A stretch of DNA of 64,000 bases from Bacillus_BU sp051233475. GTDB taxonomy: Bacteria; Bacillota; Bacilli; Bacillales; Cytobacillaceae. The stretch is taken from the NCBI RefSeq assembly GCF_051233475.1, contig NZ_JBKFGH010000008.1:62001-126000 (forward strand), in the 5' to 3' direction. A program made the translations under genes and the position numbers. Of this stretch, positions 50,169-58,328 are shown piece after piece (position 1 is the first letter of the stretch; every line of letters begins with the position of its first letter). The notes below the pieces were generated by a model that did no database searches, was not told the DNA's origin, and saw nothing but the letters and a program-made list of their open reading frames with translations.

Positions 50169-50423
50169 CTGTTGATTGGAGCGGAAGGTGCGAGACTCCT
50201 GCGGGAGAAGGTGTCTCGGGAGACCCCACAGGCGCTTGCGCCGAGGAGAAGGAAAAGCGGAAGCGGCTTGCCCAGGGGCGACAGGCATAAGCCAAGCCGG
50301 CATGAAGGTCGTTCTTTGACCTTCTTGACGGATTGGCTTATGACCCCGAGCCCCTAGCCGCTGCAGCTAGACAGGCTCCCGGACTCCCCCGCGGAAAGCG
50401 AGCACCTGAGCGGAAATCAACAG
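50169..50423 (+). repeat. Palindromic repeat family A, copy 5, interrupted
   Basis: Left part 50169-50248 (CTGTTGATTGGAGCGGAAGG ... CGCCGAGGAG) and right part from about 50373 (GGCTCCCGGACTCCCCCGCG ... GCGGAAATCAACAG) make a normal family A element once the inserted family D element is removed. The right part also lacks one G in CACCTGAGCGG. Confidence 0.85.
50249..50372 (+). repeat. Palindromic repeat family D inserted in a family A copy
   Basis: About 124 bp, from GAAAAGCGGAAGCGGCTTGC to CCGCTGCAGCTAGAC. It folds as one long hairpin: AGCGGCT/AGCCGCT, CATAAGCCAA/TTGGCTTATG and GAAGGTC/GACCTTC. Its ends (AAAAGCGGAAGCG ... GCTAGACA) match family B copy 2. It interrupts a family A element at GAGGAG|GCTCC. 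Confidence 0.85.
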
Positions 50424-50519
50424 CCCAATATTACAGAGCAAAAAAATGGTTCCATGCGTGAATCAAAATGGAGGTAGTGAGGTCCGCTCTTTCTTATTCA
50501 TTTATCTATACGCCAGTTG

Positions 50520-51437
50520 TCACTTTTTTAATATTCCCTTTAAAACAAAAGTAACATTGGCTGGCCGTTCTGCTAATCTGCGCATAAAATATCCATACCA
50601 GTCTGTTCCATAAGGGACATAAACCCGTGTTTTATACCCTTCATTCACCAAATCTAATTGTCTTTCAGGGCGAATCCCATACAGCATTTGAAATTCAAAT
50701 AAATCATTTGGAATACTATATTCCTTTACAAGATTCTTCGTATACTCAATAATGGCATCATCGTGTGTCGCAACCGCTGTATAATTACCATTAAGCAGAT
50801 GCATCTTGATGATTTTCTTAAAATTTTCATCGACATCCGTCTTTTCTGGAAAAGCTACCTCAACCGGCTCCTTATAGGCCCCCTTCACTAATCGCAAATT
50901 TGGAGAATACTCATTTAAGTCCTCAATATCTTTTTCTGAGCGGTATAAATAAGCTTGAATAACGGTTCCAACGTGATGGTATTCAAGCTTTAATTGCTTA
51001 AATAAATCAATCGTTTTTTGACAGCGTGTGAAATCCTCCATATCAATCGTGACAAACACATTGTTTTGCTTTGCCGCATTAAGAATGCGCCGCATATTTT
51101 TTAGCACCACTTGATTAGAAATGTCCAAGCCCATTGAGGTCAATTTTAACGAAAGCTGGGAATTTAGCTCTTCTCGGCCAATCAAATGAATGGCCTCGAT
51201 CGTGTTATCCGCCATCGTAAAGGCTTCAGCTTCACTGTCAACAAATTCCCCAAGGTAATCAATCGTTACCGCTAACCCTTTACGATTTAAATCTTTGATT
51301 ACTTCTACTGCCTGACTGATTGTTTCACCTGCTACAAATCGTGAAGCACCAAATCGAAGACCATACCTTTTTGCCAGTTTCGTAAGCAATCTATTTTTAG
51401 ATAAAAACAAAAACAAATCGCGCATTAATTCTTCCAT
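50520..51437 (-). CDS. fadM: Proline dehydrogenase family protein (FadM/YusM)
   Basis: 305 aa, a FAD-dependent proline dehydrogenase TIM barrel: VTIDYLGEF, FVTIDMEDFTRC, LRLVKGAYKEP and VYVPYGTDWYGYFMRRLAERPAN with the substrate-binding double Arg. It should oxidise proline to pyrroline-5-carboxylate with quinone reduction. It sits next to the fad operon as in B. subtilis (yusM). GGGAGGGG precedes the ATG. No pyrroline-carboxylate dehydrogenase is in the window. Confidence 0.87.
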   Translation of the reverse strand: MEELMRDLFLFLSKNRLLTKLAKRYGLRFGASRFVAGETISQAVEVIKDLNRKGLAVTIDYLGEFVDSEAEAFTMADNTIEAIHLIGREELNSQLSLKLTSMGLDISNQVVLKNMRRILNAAKQNNVFVTIDMEDFTRCQKTIDLFKQLKLEYHHVGTVIQAYLYRSEKDIEDLNEYSPNLRLVKGAYKEPVEVAFPEKTDVDENFKKIIKMHLLNGNYTAVATHDDAIIEYTKNLVKEYSIPNDLFEFQMLYGIRPERQLDLVNEGYKTRVYVPYGTDWYGYFMRRLAERPANVTFVLKGILKK

Positions 51438-51482
51438 CGTGGCCCCTCCCCACTTTTATAGAAATACGAATTATTATTTTTT

Positions 51483-52250
51483 CTAGTGACAGTTTGCTGG
51501 ACATGTATAGCAGCTTTTTGAATGATGACTAAGTTGATTTGAAAAACAGCACGTCTTCCGAACACGAATTTCTTGATTATGAATTTCATTAAAAACTGGT
51601 TCGCTATAATACTTCGTCAAAGGATTTTGATGATATCCGCCAAATAGTTCCCCGGTTGTTTCTTTTACAATGTAGCGAAGATCATCTAAAGCTCTTTTTC
51701 GGACATGAGGATCATCTATTTCGCTTAATACGGATTCGTACAGCCAGAAAATATAAACCGCAATATTTTCCCAAAGAACGTATTTTGAAATTTTCGTATG
51801 TTGAACGAACTTTGAGATTACAGGAAATAAATGATCTCTAAACAAATTGGTTATAGCTTCTTTGCGCCATTCATCACGATTACCCGTATTGAACTCAGAA
51901 AAGGAAAGATTTTTAAAATAAAAGGAAGGCAGCCACAAGTCGTCTTGTTTATGTGACTCAATCGATACATTCGAAAATTCGATGTTTAAACGTTTATTCC
52001 AAACGGTCATCGCATATAAGTAGATAGCAGGCAAAAAAGCATATCGTTTAATGAAAATGGAGGCCGTTACTTTGTCACTTGGAGAGCCGAATTCTGATGT
52101 GAGCTTCTGTAAATACTCTCGGCAACACTCGTTATTTCCCAGTAAATTTGTTAACTCAATGGAAAGTTCAGCCTTGACTTTTGTATCTGTCAGCCTAAAT
52201 CCTTTTAGAATTGAAATTTCCTGTTCAGTAAGATGACTAAGACTAAGCAT
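51483..52250 (-). CDS. FhuF-like ferric siderophore reductase
   Basis: 255 aa. The C-terminus holds CCFSNQ, then SCYTCPANCH; the CC-x10-C-x2-C pattern is the [2Fe-2S] site of FhuF-type ferric siderophore reductases. It likely reduces and so releases iron from imported siderophores in the cytoplasm. ATG 52250 overlaps the ATPase stop by 8 nt, so it is translationally coupled; the longer frame upstream lies inside the ATPase gene. The N-terminal part is not strongly recognisable. Confidence 0.8.
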   Translation of the reverse strand: MLSLSHLTEQEISILKGFRLTDTKVKAELSIELTNLLGNNECCREYLQKLTSEFGSPSDKVTASIFIKRYAFLPAIYLYAMTVWNKRLNIEFSNVSIESHKQDDLWLPSFYFKNLSFSEFNTGNRDEWRKEAITNLFRDHLFPVISKFVQHTKISKYVLWENIAVYIFWLYESVLSEIDDPHVRKRALDDLRYIVKETTGELFGGYHQNPLTKYYSEPVFNEIHNQEIRVRKTCCFSNQLSHHSKSCYTCPANCH

Positions 52251-53064
52251 TGGCAACTTGCCCTTTCTGAAGAATACATCTGCCCTTCCCATAGGGGATA
52301 CATAAAGGTGTTCCAAATAACGGATCGATCGTGACTTCACAATCCATATCAAACACATTTTTAACAAGATTACAGTTGATGATATTTTCCGGCTTCCCTT
52401 GGGCATAAATCGTCCGATTTCTTATCGCTACAATATTATGAGCATAACGACATGCTAAATTTAAATCATGAAGGACCATGACAATCGTTCGGTTTTCTTG
52501 CTCATTCAATTCAAATAATAAATCGAGGATTTCAATTTGATGGGTCAAATCTAAATAGGTTGTCGGTTCATCAAGAAGAATGACTTCTGTATCCTGAGCA
52601 AGGGTCATCGCAATCCATGCACGCTGTCTTTGACCACCGGATAAAGAATCAACTGTGCGATCCTTAAATGGTTCCATACCAGTTGCCTTAAGAGCATCAT
52701 TTACTTTTTGTTCGTCCTCCTGAGACCATTGCTTCAACCATGTTTGGTAAGGATATCGCCCTTGTTTTACAAGCTGTAACACCGTTAATCCTTCCGGGGC
52801 ATTCGGGGATTGGGGCAGGATGGCCATTTTTTTTGCAACATCCTTCGTCGACATGCTCGAGATGAACGCTCCATCTAGTAACACTGCCCCTGTTTTTGGC
52901 TTAAGCAATCGGGCAATTGAACGTAGAAGGGTTGATTTCCCGCAGCCATTTCCACCTATAAAAACGGTAATTTCACCCTTTGGGATTTTTAAATTCAACT
53001 CTTCAATAATAATGGTTTCTCCATATGAAAGTGTAAGATTATTCGTTTCAATAGCCGATTTCAT
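52243..53064 (-). CDS. yusV: Iron-siderophore ABC transporter ATPase (YusV/FecE type)
   Basis: 273 aa. Walker A GGNGCGKSTLL, signature LSGGQRQRAW, Walker B VILLDEPTTYLD and a LVLHDLNLACRYAHNI switch are intact. It energises the two FecCD permeases upstream. In B. subtilis YusV serves the separately encoded YfiYZ-YfhA system; here they are together. GGAGT precedes ATG 53064. Confidence 0.9.
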   Translation of the reverse strand: MKSAIETNNLTLSYGETIIIEELNLKIPKGEITVFIGGNGCGKSTLLRSIARLLKPKTGAVLLDGAFISSMSTKDVAKKMAILPQSPNAPEGLTVLQLVKQGRYPYQTWLKQWSQEDEQKVNDALKATGMEPFKDRTVDSLSGGQRQRAWIAMTLAQDTEVILLDEPTTYLDLTHQIEILDLLFELNEQENRTIVMVLHDLNLACRYAHNIVAIRNRTIYAQGKPENIINCNLVKNVFDMDCEVTIDPLFGTPLCIPYGKGRCILQKGQVANA

Positions 53065-53098
53065 TACGCCCACTCCTTTACTGACCGATCAATTTCTA

Positions 53099-54151
53099 TT
53101 AATTTCTTGTTATAAATAATAAGTATATAAAATAAGGTGCTCCAATACTGGCTGTAAATACACCGGCAGGAATTTCTAATGGGGAAAATAACGTTCTTCC
53201 AATTAAATCAGCCATCATGACAAGAATGGCACCGATCAGTGCTGAAACAGGTAATAGCGCCCCGAATGCTGAACCTACTAATCTTCTCGCCATATGTGGA
53301 GCCATTAGTCCGACAAAACCAATCCCGCCGGCAAACGCTACCGCCCCGCCAATAAGGCCGGTACTTAACAACAACAAAATAAAGCGGTGGCGTTGAATAT
53401 TGCTTCCTACACCAATCGCAATTTCATCACCTAACTCTTGAATATTTACGTTACGTGCATACATAAAGGTGATGAACAGCAAGACTAAAATCCACGGCAC
53501 AAGAATCGCAACATTGTCCCAATTAGACCCGTATACTGTTCCAGTAATCCAAATATTAGCCTGACTAGCTTGATAAATTGGACCAAATACCATCATCAAG
53601 GTAGTTAAAGCCTTCATTAACGTCATCATTCCAATTCCAATTAGAACTAGCCTTATCGGAGATACTCCATTTTTCCAGGCAAGGAAATAAACAAGAAGAG
53701 CGACTATTGCCGCACCGACAAACGCAGCTACAGGCATCCACTTTATACTTACGATTAACGCATTATTTTCATCACTAAAAATCGCCAAAAATCCAACTAC
53801 AGCAACAGCAGCGCCCCCGGTAATTCCCAGAATATCCGGAGAAGCAAGCGGATTACGGATCATCCCCTGCAGGATTCCACCTGCTACAGCCAATCCCATT
53901 CCAACCATTAACGCAACAAGAATCCTAGGTAAACGAAAAGATTGGATAATCAAACGATCCATCTCTTCTCCACCGCCTAATAATACTTGAAGTACTCTCA
54001 GCGGACCGATTTTCATTTCTCCAAGACCAGTGCTGACGACAAACACGGCTGCTGTAACAAGCAATAAGCAAAGAGACACGAATAAAGCACGTTTATCGAC
54101 TAAAAAAGAAATCTTCCCTTTAAAAATACGTAAGCTTTTATAATGATTCAT
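53099..54151 (-). CDS. yfhA: Iron-siderophore ABC permease, FecCD family (second)
   Basis: 350 aa with about nine to ten membrane segments. FecCD hallmarks: FRLPRILVALMVGMGLAVAGGILQGMIRNPLASPDILGITGGA and GGIGFVGLMAPHMARRLVG. The ATG at 54151 overlaps the upstream permease stop (TGATG). It forms a heterodimer with it. YfhA-like by position and order; the symbol is tentative. Confidence 0.9.
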   Translation of the reverse strand: MNHYKSLRIFKGKISFLVDKRALFVSLCLLLVTAAVFVVSTGLGEMKIGPLRVLQVLLGGGEEMDRLIIQSFRLPRILVALMVGMGLAVAGGILQGMIRNPLASPDILGITGGAAVAVVGFLAIFSDENNALIVSIKWMPVAAFVGAAIVALLVYFLAWKNGVSPIRLVLIGIGMMTLMKALTTLMMVFGPIYQASQANIWITGTVYGSNWDNVAILVPWILVLLFITFMYARNVNIQELGDEIAIGVGSNIQRHRFILLLLSTGLIGGAVAFAGGIGFVGLMAPHMARRLVGSAFGALLPVSALIGAILVMMADLIGRTLFSPLEIPAGVFTASIGAPYFIYLLFITRN

Positions 54152-55152
54152 CAACCATTGAACCCCTTTCTCGCAATATAAATAAAGAATGGAGTACCAA
54201 TGATGGCAGTCATTACACCGACCGGCATTTCCTCTGGCATCACGATGTATCGTGCCGTAATATCAGCAGCAAGCAATAGAATACCACCCAATAATCCTGA
54301 GAAAGGGATAACCCATTTGTGATCGTTCCCAACAATAAAATGGGTTAGATGCGGAATCACAATCCCAATAAAGGCAATCGGTCCGGCAACAGCAACGGCT
54401 CCTCCTGATAACAGAATGACGATGATCACCGAAACAATTTTGATGAATCCAGTATTTAATCCTAATCCTTTGGCGACGTCTTCCCCCATTGCGAGAACAT
54501 TCAGTTTCGAAGATATGAAAAGGGCAGCTAGCCAGCCGAAGGCGAGATAAGGAAGAACGGCAGTTAAATTTTCTAATTTTCTTCCGGCAACTGAACCTGC
54601 AAGCCAAAACAAAACTTGCTCCAACGCTGATTCGTTTAACACAAGCAGTCCCTGAGTTAACGAGGCAAACATCGCCGTCATCGCTGCGCCCGCTAAAGTA
54701 AGTTTCATTGGCGTCAGCCCTTCCCGGCCAACAGAACCAACCAGATATACACTAATGGCTGCAATGGCAGCACCAAGAAAAGATACCCATGTAAACACCT
54801 GCAAATTACTAAGCGAAAAGATCGTAACAGCAATCACTACTGCGAGACCTGCTCCGGCGTTTACCCCGAAAAACTCAGACGAGGCGAGCGGATTTTTCGT
54901 CAGTGTTTGCAATAATACTCCGGTTATCGCTAAACTTCCCCCAACCGCGGCAGCAATAAGGGCCCGTGGCAGTCTAACAGTTTGAATAATTAAATGTTCA
55001 TTTGTCCCATTAAAATTTGTAAATGAATCGATGGCCATTTTCCACGAGGTATCGGTATACCCGTAAACTACACTTGCGCACATTAGCAATAGTAACAGGG
55101 TGAAGGTAATGATGAATCCTGCCCATTTATCTCTAGTATTTTTTAATAGCAT
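54151..55152 (-). CDS. yfiZ: Iron-siderophore ABC permease, FecCD family (first)
   Basis: 333 aa. VRLPRALIAAAVGGSLAITGVLLQTLTKNPLASSEFFGVNAGA and GPIAFIGIVIPHLTHFIVG are the FecCD signatures. First gene of the minus-strand operon, divergent from the binding protein across a Fur-box-rich region. Symbol tentative. Confidence 0.9.
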   Translation of the reverse strand: MLLKNTRDKWAGFIITFTLLLLLMCASVVYGYTDTSWKMAIDSFTNFNGTNEHLIIQTVRLPRALIAAAVGGSLAITGVLLQTLTKNPLASSEFFGVNAGAGLAVVIAVTIFSLSNLQVFTWVSFLGAAIAAISVYLVGSVGREGLTPMKLTLAGAAMTAMFASLTQGLLVLNESALEQVLFWLAGSVAGRKLENLTAVLPYLAFGWLAALFISSKLNVLAMGEDVAKGLGLNTGFIKIVSVIIVILLSGGAVAVAGPIAFIGIVIPHLTHFIVGNDHKWVIPFSGLLGGILLLAADITARYIVMPEEMPVGVMTAIIGTPFFIYIARKGFNG

Positions 55153-55205
55153 CGTTTTACCTCTTTATAGTTTTAAAGATTATTTCATTATCAGTCTATT
55201 GTAGT

Positions 55206-55220
55206 TGAGAATCATTGTCA
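55206..55220. promoter_or_regulatory. Fur box 1
   Basis: TGAGAATCATTGTCA, a 7-1-7 type Fur site over the likely promoter of the permease operon (minus strand TTGACA-17-TAGACT). Confidence 0.8.
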
Positions 55221-55227
55221 ATTAGTT

Positions 55228-55242
55228 TGAGAATCATTTTCA
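55228..55242. promoter_or_regulatory. Fur box 2
   Basis: TGAGAATCATTTTCA, 22 bp from box 1, so the two boxes lie on the same helical face. Confidence 0.85.
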
Positions 55243-55283
55243 ACTATACACCTTCTATCTGTACTCATTTTTCCAGGTTCAAT

Positions 55284-55298
55284 TGAAAATCATTTTCA
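55284..55298. promoter_or_regulatory. Fur box 3
   Basis: TGAAAATCATTTTCA, an almost perfect Fur inverted repeat, just upstream of the binding-protein promoter. Confidence 0.88.
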
Positions 55299-55306
55299 AT
55301 TAGTGC

Positions 55307-55336
55307 TTGACAGACTGATTAGTTTGATTTTATGAT
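55307..55336 (+). promoter_or_regulatory. Sigma-A promoter of the siderophore-binding protein gene
   Basis: TTGACA, 18-bp spacer, TATGAT, flanked by Fur boxes 3 and 4. Confidence 0.75.
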
Positions 55337-55347
55337 TAAGTTGTAAT

Positions 55348-55362
55348 TGAAAATGATTATCA
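55348..55362. promoter_or_regulatory. Fur box 4
   Basis: TGAAAATGATTATCA, one base from the classical TGATAATnATTATCA type, located just downstream of the predicted transcription start. Confidence 0.88.
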
Positions 55363-55390
55363 TTAACAACAAGGTGGAGGCTACATACAT

Positions 55391-56359
55391 ATGAAAAATC
55401 TTAAGTTATTACTTACTCTTCTTTTCATGACTTCTGTTTTCTTGCTGGCGGCTTGTGGCAGCAATGAAGCTGAAAAACCAGCCCAAACGAAAGAAAAGGA
55501 TGTTAAGACAGAAGATACGAGCTACACGGTACAGCACGCGATGGGAGAAACAACATTAGACAAGACACCCGAACGCGTCGTTATTTTAACAAACGAAGGA
55601 ACTGAAGCATTGCTGTCAATGGGTGTTACACCAGTAGGTGCCGTTCAATCTTGGACTGGTGATCCTTGGTACGACCATATTGCCAAGGATATGAAGGATG
55701 TTCAAGTAGTTGGAGTTGAATCACAAGTTAATGTTGAAGCCATTGCTGCATTAAAGCCTGATCTCATCATTGGAAACAAAATGCGTCAGGAAAACATTTA
55801 CGAGCAATTAACAGCGATTGCCCCTACAGTGTTCGCAGAAACATTACGCGGTGATTGGCAGGAGAACTTTAAGCTATATGCGAAAGCGTTGAATAGACAA
55901 GAAAAAGGTCAAGAAGTTCTAAAGCAATATGAAGAGAGAATTGCTGATTTAAAGGGTGAGCTTGGCGATAAACTAAGCATGAAGGTTTCCATGGTTCGCT
56001 TTATGACGGGTGATGTGAGAATCTATCATAAGGATACTTTCTCCGGAGTGATCTTGGATCAACTTGGTTTCGCACGACCAGAAAGTCAAAATGTCAATGA
56101 TTTTGCAGAACGTAATGTGACGAAGGAGCGCATGCCGGCCATGGATGGTGATATTCTTTTCTACTTCACCTATGATACCGGAGATGGCGGAGCAACTCAG
56201 TTAGAGAAGGAATGGACTGAAGATCCTTTGTTTAAAAATCTTGAAGTTTCGAAACAAGGAAATGTTCATAAAGTGGATGATACAACTTGGAATACTGCAG
56301 GCGGCGTCATCGCAGCCAATCTTATGTTAGATGACATTGAAAAAATCTTTATTAAATAA
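55391..56359 (+). CDS. yfiY: Siderophore-binding lipoprotein (YfiY/FhuD-like)
   Basis: 322 aa. Lipoprotein signal ending in LLAAC (lipid Cys22), a Lys/Glu linker, then a class III periplasmic-binding fold (PERVVILTNEGTEALLSMGVTPVGAV, VNVEAIAALKPDLIIGN). Likely binds a hydroxamate/citrate siderophore such as schizokinen, inferred from the YfiY-YfiZ-YfhA-YusV set. GGTGGAGG precedes the ATG. Fur-regulated. Confidence 0.88.
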   Translation: MKNLKLLLTLLFMTSVFLLAACGSNEAEKPAQTKEKDVKTEDTSYTVQHAMGETTLDKTPERVVILTNEGTEALLSMGVTPVGAVQSWTGDPWYDHIAKDMKDVQVVGVESQVNVEAIAALKPDLIIGNKMRQENIYEQLTAIAPTVFAETLRGDWQENFKLYAKALNRQEKGQEVLKQYEERIADLKGELGDKLSMKVSMVRFMTGDVRIYHKDTFSGVILDQLGFARPESQNVNDFAERNVTKERMPAMDGDILFYFTYDTGDGGATQLEKEWTEDPLFKNLEVSKQGNVHKVDDTTWNTAGGVIAANLMLDDIEKIFIK

Positions 56360-56394
56360 GTAATGTTCCCCCTCCCAATTACTTATTAATATAC

Positions 56395-56432
56395 GAAGAG
56401 CTGACCAATATGACATGGTCAGCTCTTTTATT
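56395..56432 (+). terminator. Terminator of the siderophore-binding protein gene
   Basis: AAGAGCTGACCA / TGGTCAGCTCTT, a 12-bp perfect stem followed by TTATTTTTT. Confidence 0.92.
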
Positions 56433-56471
56433 TTTTGTCTGTGTTAAAGAGTAATGTTGATTTTGGGCACT

Positions 56472-56603
56472 CTGTTGATTGGAGCGGAAGGTGCGAGACT
56501 CCAGCGGGAGTAGGTGTCACGGGAGACCCCACAGGCGCTATGGCGCCGAGGAGGCTCCCGGACTCCCCCGCGGAAAGGGAGCACCTGGAGTGGAAATCAA
56601 CAG
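56472..56603 (+). repeat. Palindromic repeat family A, copy 6
   Basis: CTGTTGATTGGAGCGGAAGG to GGAGTGGAAATCAACAG, about 132 bp. An uninterrupted copy close to copy 5 in sequence, useful as the reference for the insertion at 50.2 kb. Confidence 0.87.
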
Positions 56604-56648
56604 CCAAATTTAACCCAGCCTTTATTTTAATAGACAGAACGGTTACTT

Positions 56649-56834
56649 AGGCGGACATAGAGGCCCTTATTTTGATAAAATAACCCTCTTTCAAGACTTA
56701 AGCGGACACAGGATCCCTTATTTTGATAAAAACCACCGAATAATGCCAATTTAGTATCAAATAACGAATCTGTTGTCCGCTTAGCCTATCAAATCAACAC
56801 TTTTGGTGAAAATAACGGAACACATGTCCGCCAC
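56649..56834. repeat. Four-arm palindromic repeat family C, copy 2
   Basis: Direct arms AGGCGGACATAGAGGCCC and AAGCGGACACAGGATCCC each followed by TTATTTTGATAAAA, then inverted arms ending CTGTTGTCCGCTTA and CACATGTCCGCC. It has the same two-plus-two design as copy 1, with different arm sequence. No gene is present. Confidence 0.8.
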
Positions 56835-56878
56835 CAATTTTCAAAGGCAAATGAAACCACAAAATTTCAACGATCCCG

Positions 56879-58045
56879 CTAATCACTAGTAGAAAACATA
56901 TATTTTTTGTAATGGTAGCGGATTGAAAAGATCAAACCGACGGCAAGCATATTCCCCATTAACGAGCTTCCCCCGTAACTGACAAACGGAAGCGGAATTC
57001 CTGTTATCGGCAATAAGCCAATCGTCATGCCGATATTTTGAAAAACGTGGAAGGTAATCATACTAATAACCCCTACGCAAATATACGTATAAAAATCATT
57101 TTTCGTTTCCATACCGACCTTCGTAATATGATAAATCAATAGAAAGAACAAGCTGATTAAAATACTGGCACCTACAAAACCAAATTGTTCGCCGACTATA
57201 CCGAAGATGAAGTCCGTCTGCCCTTCAGGCAAATAAACTTCCCCTTTCCCGTAACCTTTCCCTACCGTCTGACCAGAACCAATAGCCAACAAGGATTGAG
57301 TTAATTGATATCCGCTCGACTCTTGATAATTATAAGGATCAAGCCACGAATAAATTCTATATAATTGGTACTGATCCACACCCAACACATTTTGAAGGAT
57401 ATCAGGCCTGGACACCACTAAATAAAAAATACCGGCAACGAGCGTGGCACCCGTCCCAAAAATCGGTAATAACAGCTTCCAGGTAATTCCGGAAATAAAC
57501 ACTAGCCCCAGCATAATCGCGATGAAAACCAATGATGTTCCAAGATCTTCTTTTATAACAAGGGATAATGGTCCCATTGTAACAAGTCCAATTTTTACAA
57601 GCAGCCAAAAATCGGTTTGCACGGTTTTGAATGGATTTTTTTGATGGTGATCAATAATCACCTTAGCCAATGCCAAAATTAGAAAAACCTTAACGAATTC
57701 CGATGGCTGGATGGTTCCTAACCCCATCGGCAATTTAAACCAGTTTTTTGACCCGTTTATTCGTGGAGCTATACTCGCTGGAGCCACTATAAGGAAGCTT
57801 AGCATTGCTAGTCCAAATCCATAAGCATACCAGGTTATCTTTTTTAATTGGTCCGAATCAAGTGTAAGAACCCCTGCAATGATTCCTGCCCCAACGGCAT
57901 ACCAGAAAATTTGCTTAATTAAAAAATTTCCTGCATATTGTCCTTGCGCACTGTATATTGCCAAACAGCTAGATAAAAATAATAAAAATAAAATCAATAC
58001 TAAACCGTAATCAAGTTTAGGTGACATTTTTTGATTGGAACCCAT
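56879..58045 (-). CDS. RodA/FtsW-family SEDS protein
   Basis: 388 aa with about ten membrane segments. SEDS hallmarks are IQPSEFVKVFLILALA, KEDLGTSLVF, YGKGEVYLPEGQTDFIFGIVGEQFGFVG and PITGIPLPFVSYGGSSL. SEDS proteins are peptidoglycan glycosyltransferases working with a class B penicillin-binding protein; the catalytic Asp of the DLGTS / TDF region is present. It is closer to RodA than to FtsW/SpoVE by the loop sequences. No PBP gene is adjacent. GGGG 8 nt before ATG 58045 selects it over an ATG two codons earlier. Confidence 0.88.
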   Translation of the reverse strand: MGSNQKMSPKLDYGLVLILFLLFLSSCLAIYSAQGQYAGNFLIKQIFWYAVGAGIIAGVLTLDSDQLKKITWYAYGFGLAMLSFLIVAPASIAPRINGSKNWFKLPMGLGTIQPSEFVKVFLILALAKVIIDHHQKNPFKTVQTDFWLLVKIGLVTMGPLSLVIKEDLGTSLVFIAIMLGLVFISGITWKLLLPIFGTGATLVAGIFYLVVSRPDILQNVLGVDQYQLYRIYSWLDPYNYQESSGYQLTQSLLAIGSGQTVGKGYGKGEVYLPEGQTDFIFGIVGEQFGFVGASILISLFFLLIYHITKVGMETKNDFYTYICVGVISMITFHVFQNIGMTIGLLPITGIPLPFVSYGGSSLMGNMLAVGLIFSIRYHYKKYMFSTSD

Positions 58046-58235
58046 GTTCATTCCCCTACTCTTAATAAAACAATTTCTACATACATTCTTTCATTATATT
58101 TTTATTGATGCAAAATCACAACTCGGAAAATATTCCCCATTCATATTATTTGACGATTTTTCTATCATTTCGTTTCAGTATTTTTTATCTAGGTTCTTCT
58201 TTTTATTTTTAAAAAACAAACAATACTACACAATA

Positions 58236-58261
58236 CTTAACAAAACTTAACGATTCTTAAC
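58236..58261. promoter_or_regulatory. Three CTTAAC repeats at 10-bp spacing
   Basis: CTTAAC at 58236-58241, 58246-58251 and 58256-58261, exactly 10 bp apart and in the same orientation. They lie just upstream of a TATACT (58284) that could be the -10 of the regulator gene, so they may be the operator for it. Confidence 0.5.
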
Positions 58262-58328
58262 AAAACTAATAGATTCTACTAAAAACTTCATTTATACTAT
58301 TAACAGAGGATGATCAAGGAGGATTTAA

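Noticed and set aside
50172..50357. 61-aa frame across the family A/D repeat and similar frames at 1348, 9339, 41536 and 56435.
   Set aside because: Their coding potential is only that of the GC-rich palindromes; no conserved start and no ribosome site.
51483..52406. Longer FhuF-like frame starting at 52406.
   Set aside because: The first 52 residues overlap the ATPase coding region; ATG 52250 gives the expected overlap-coupled start.
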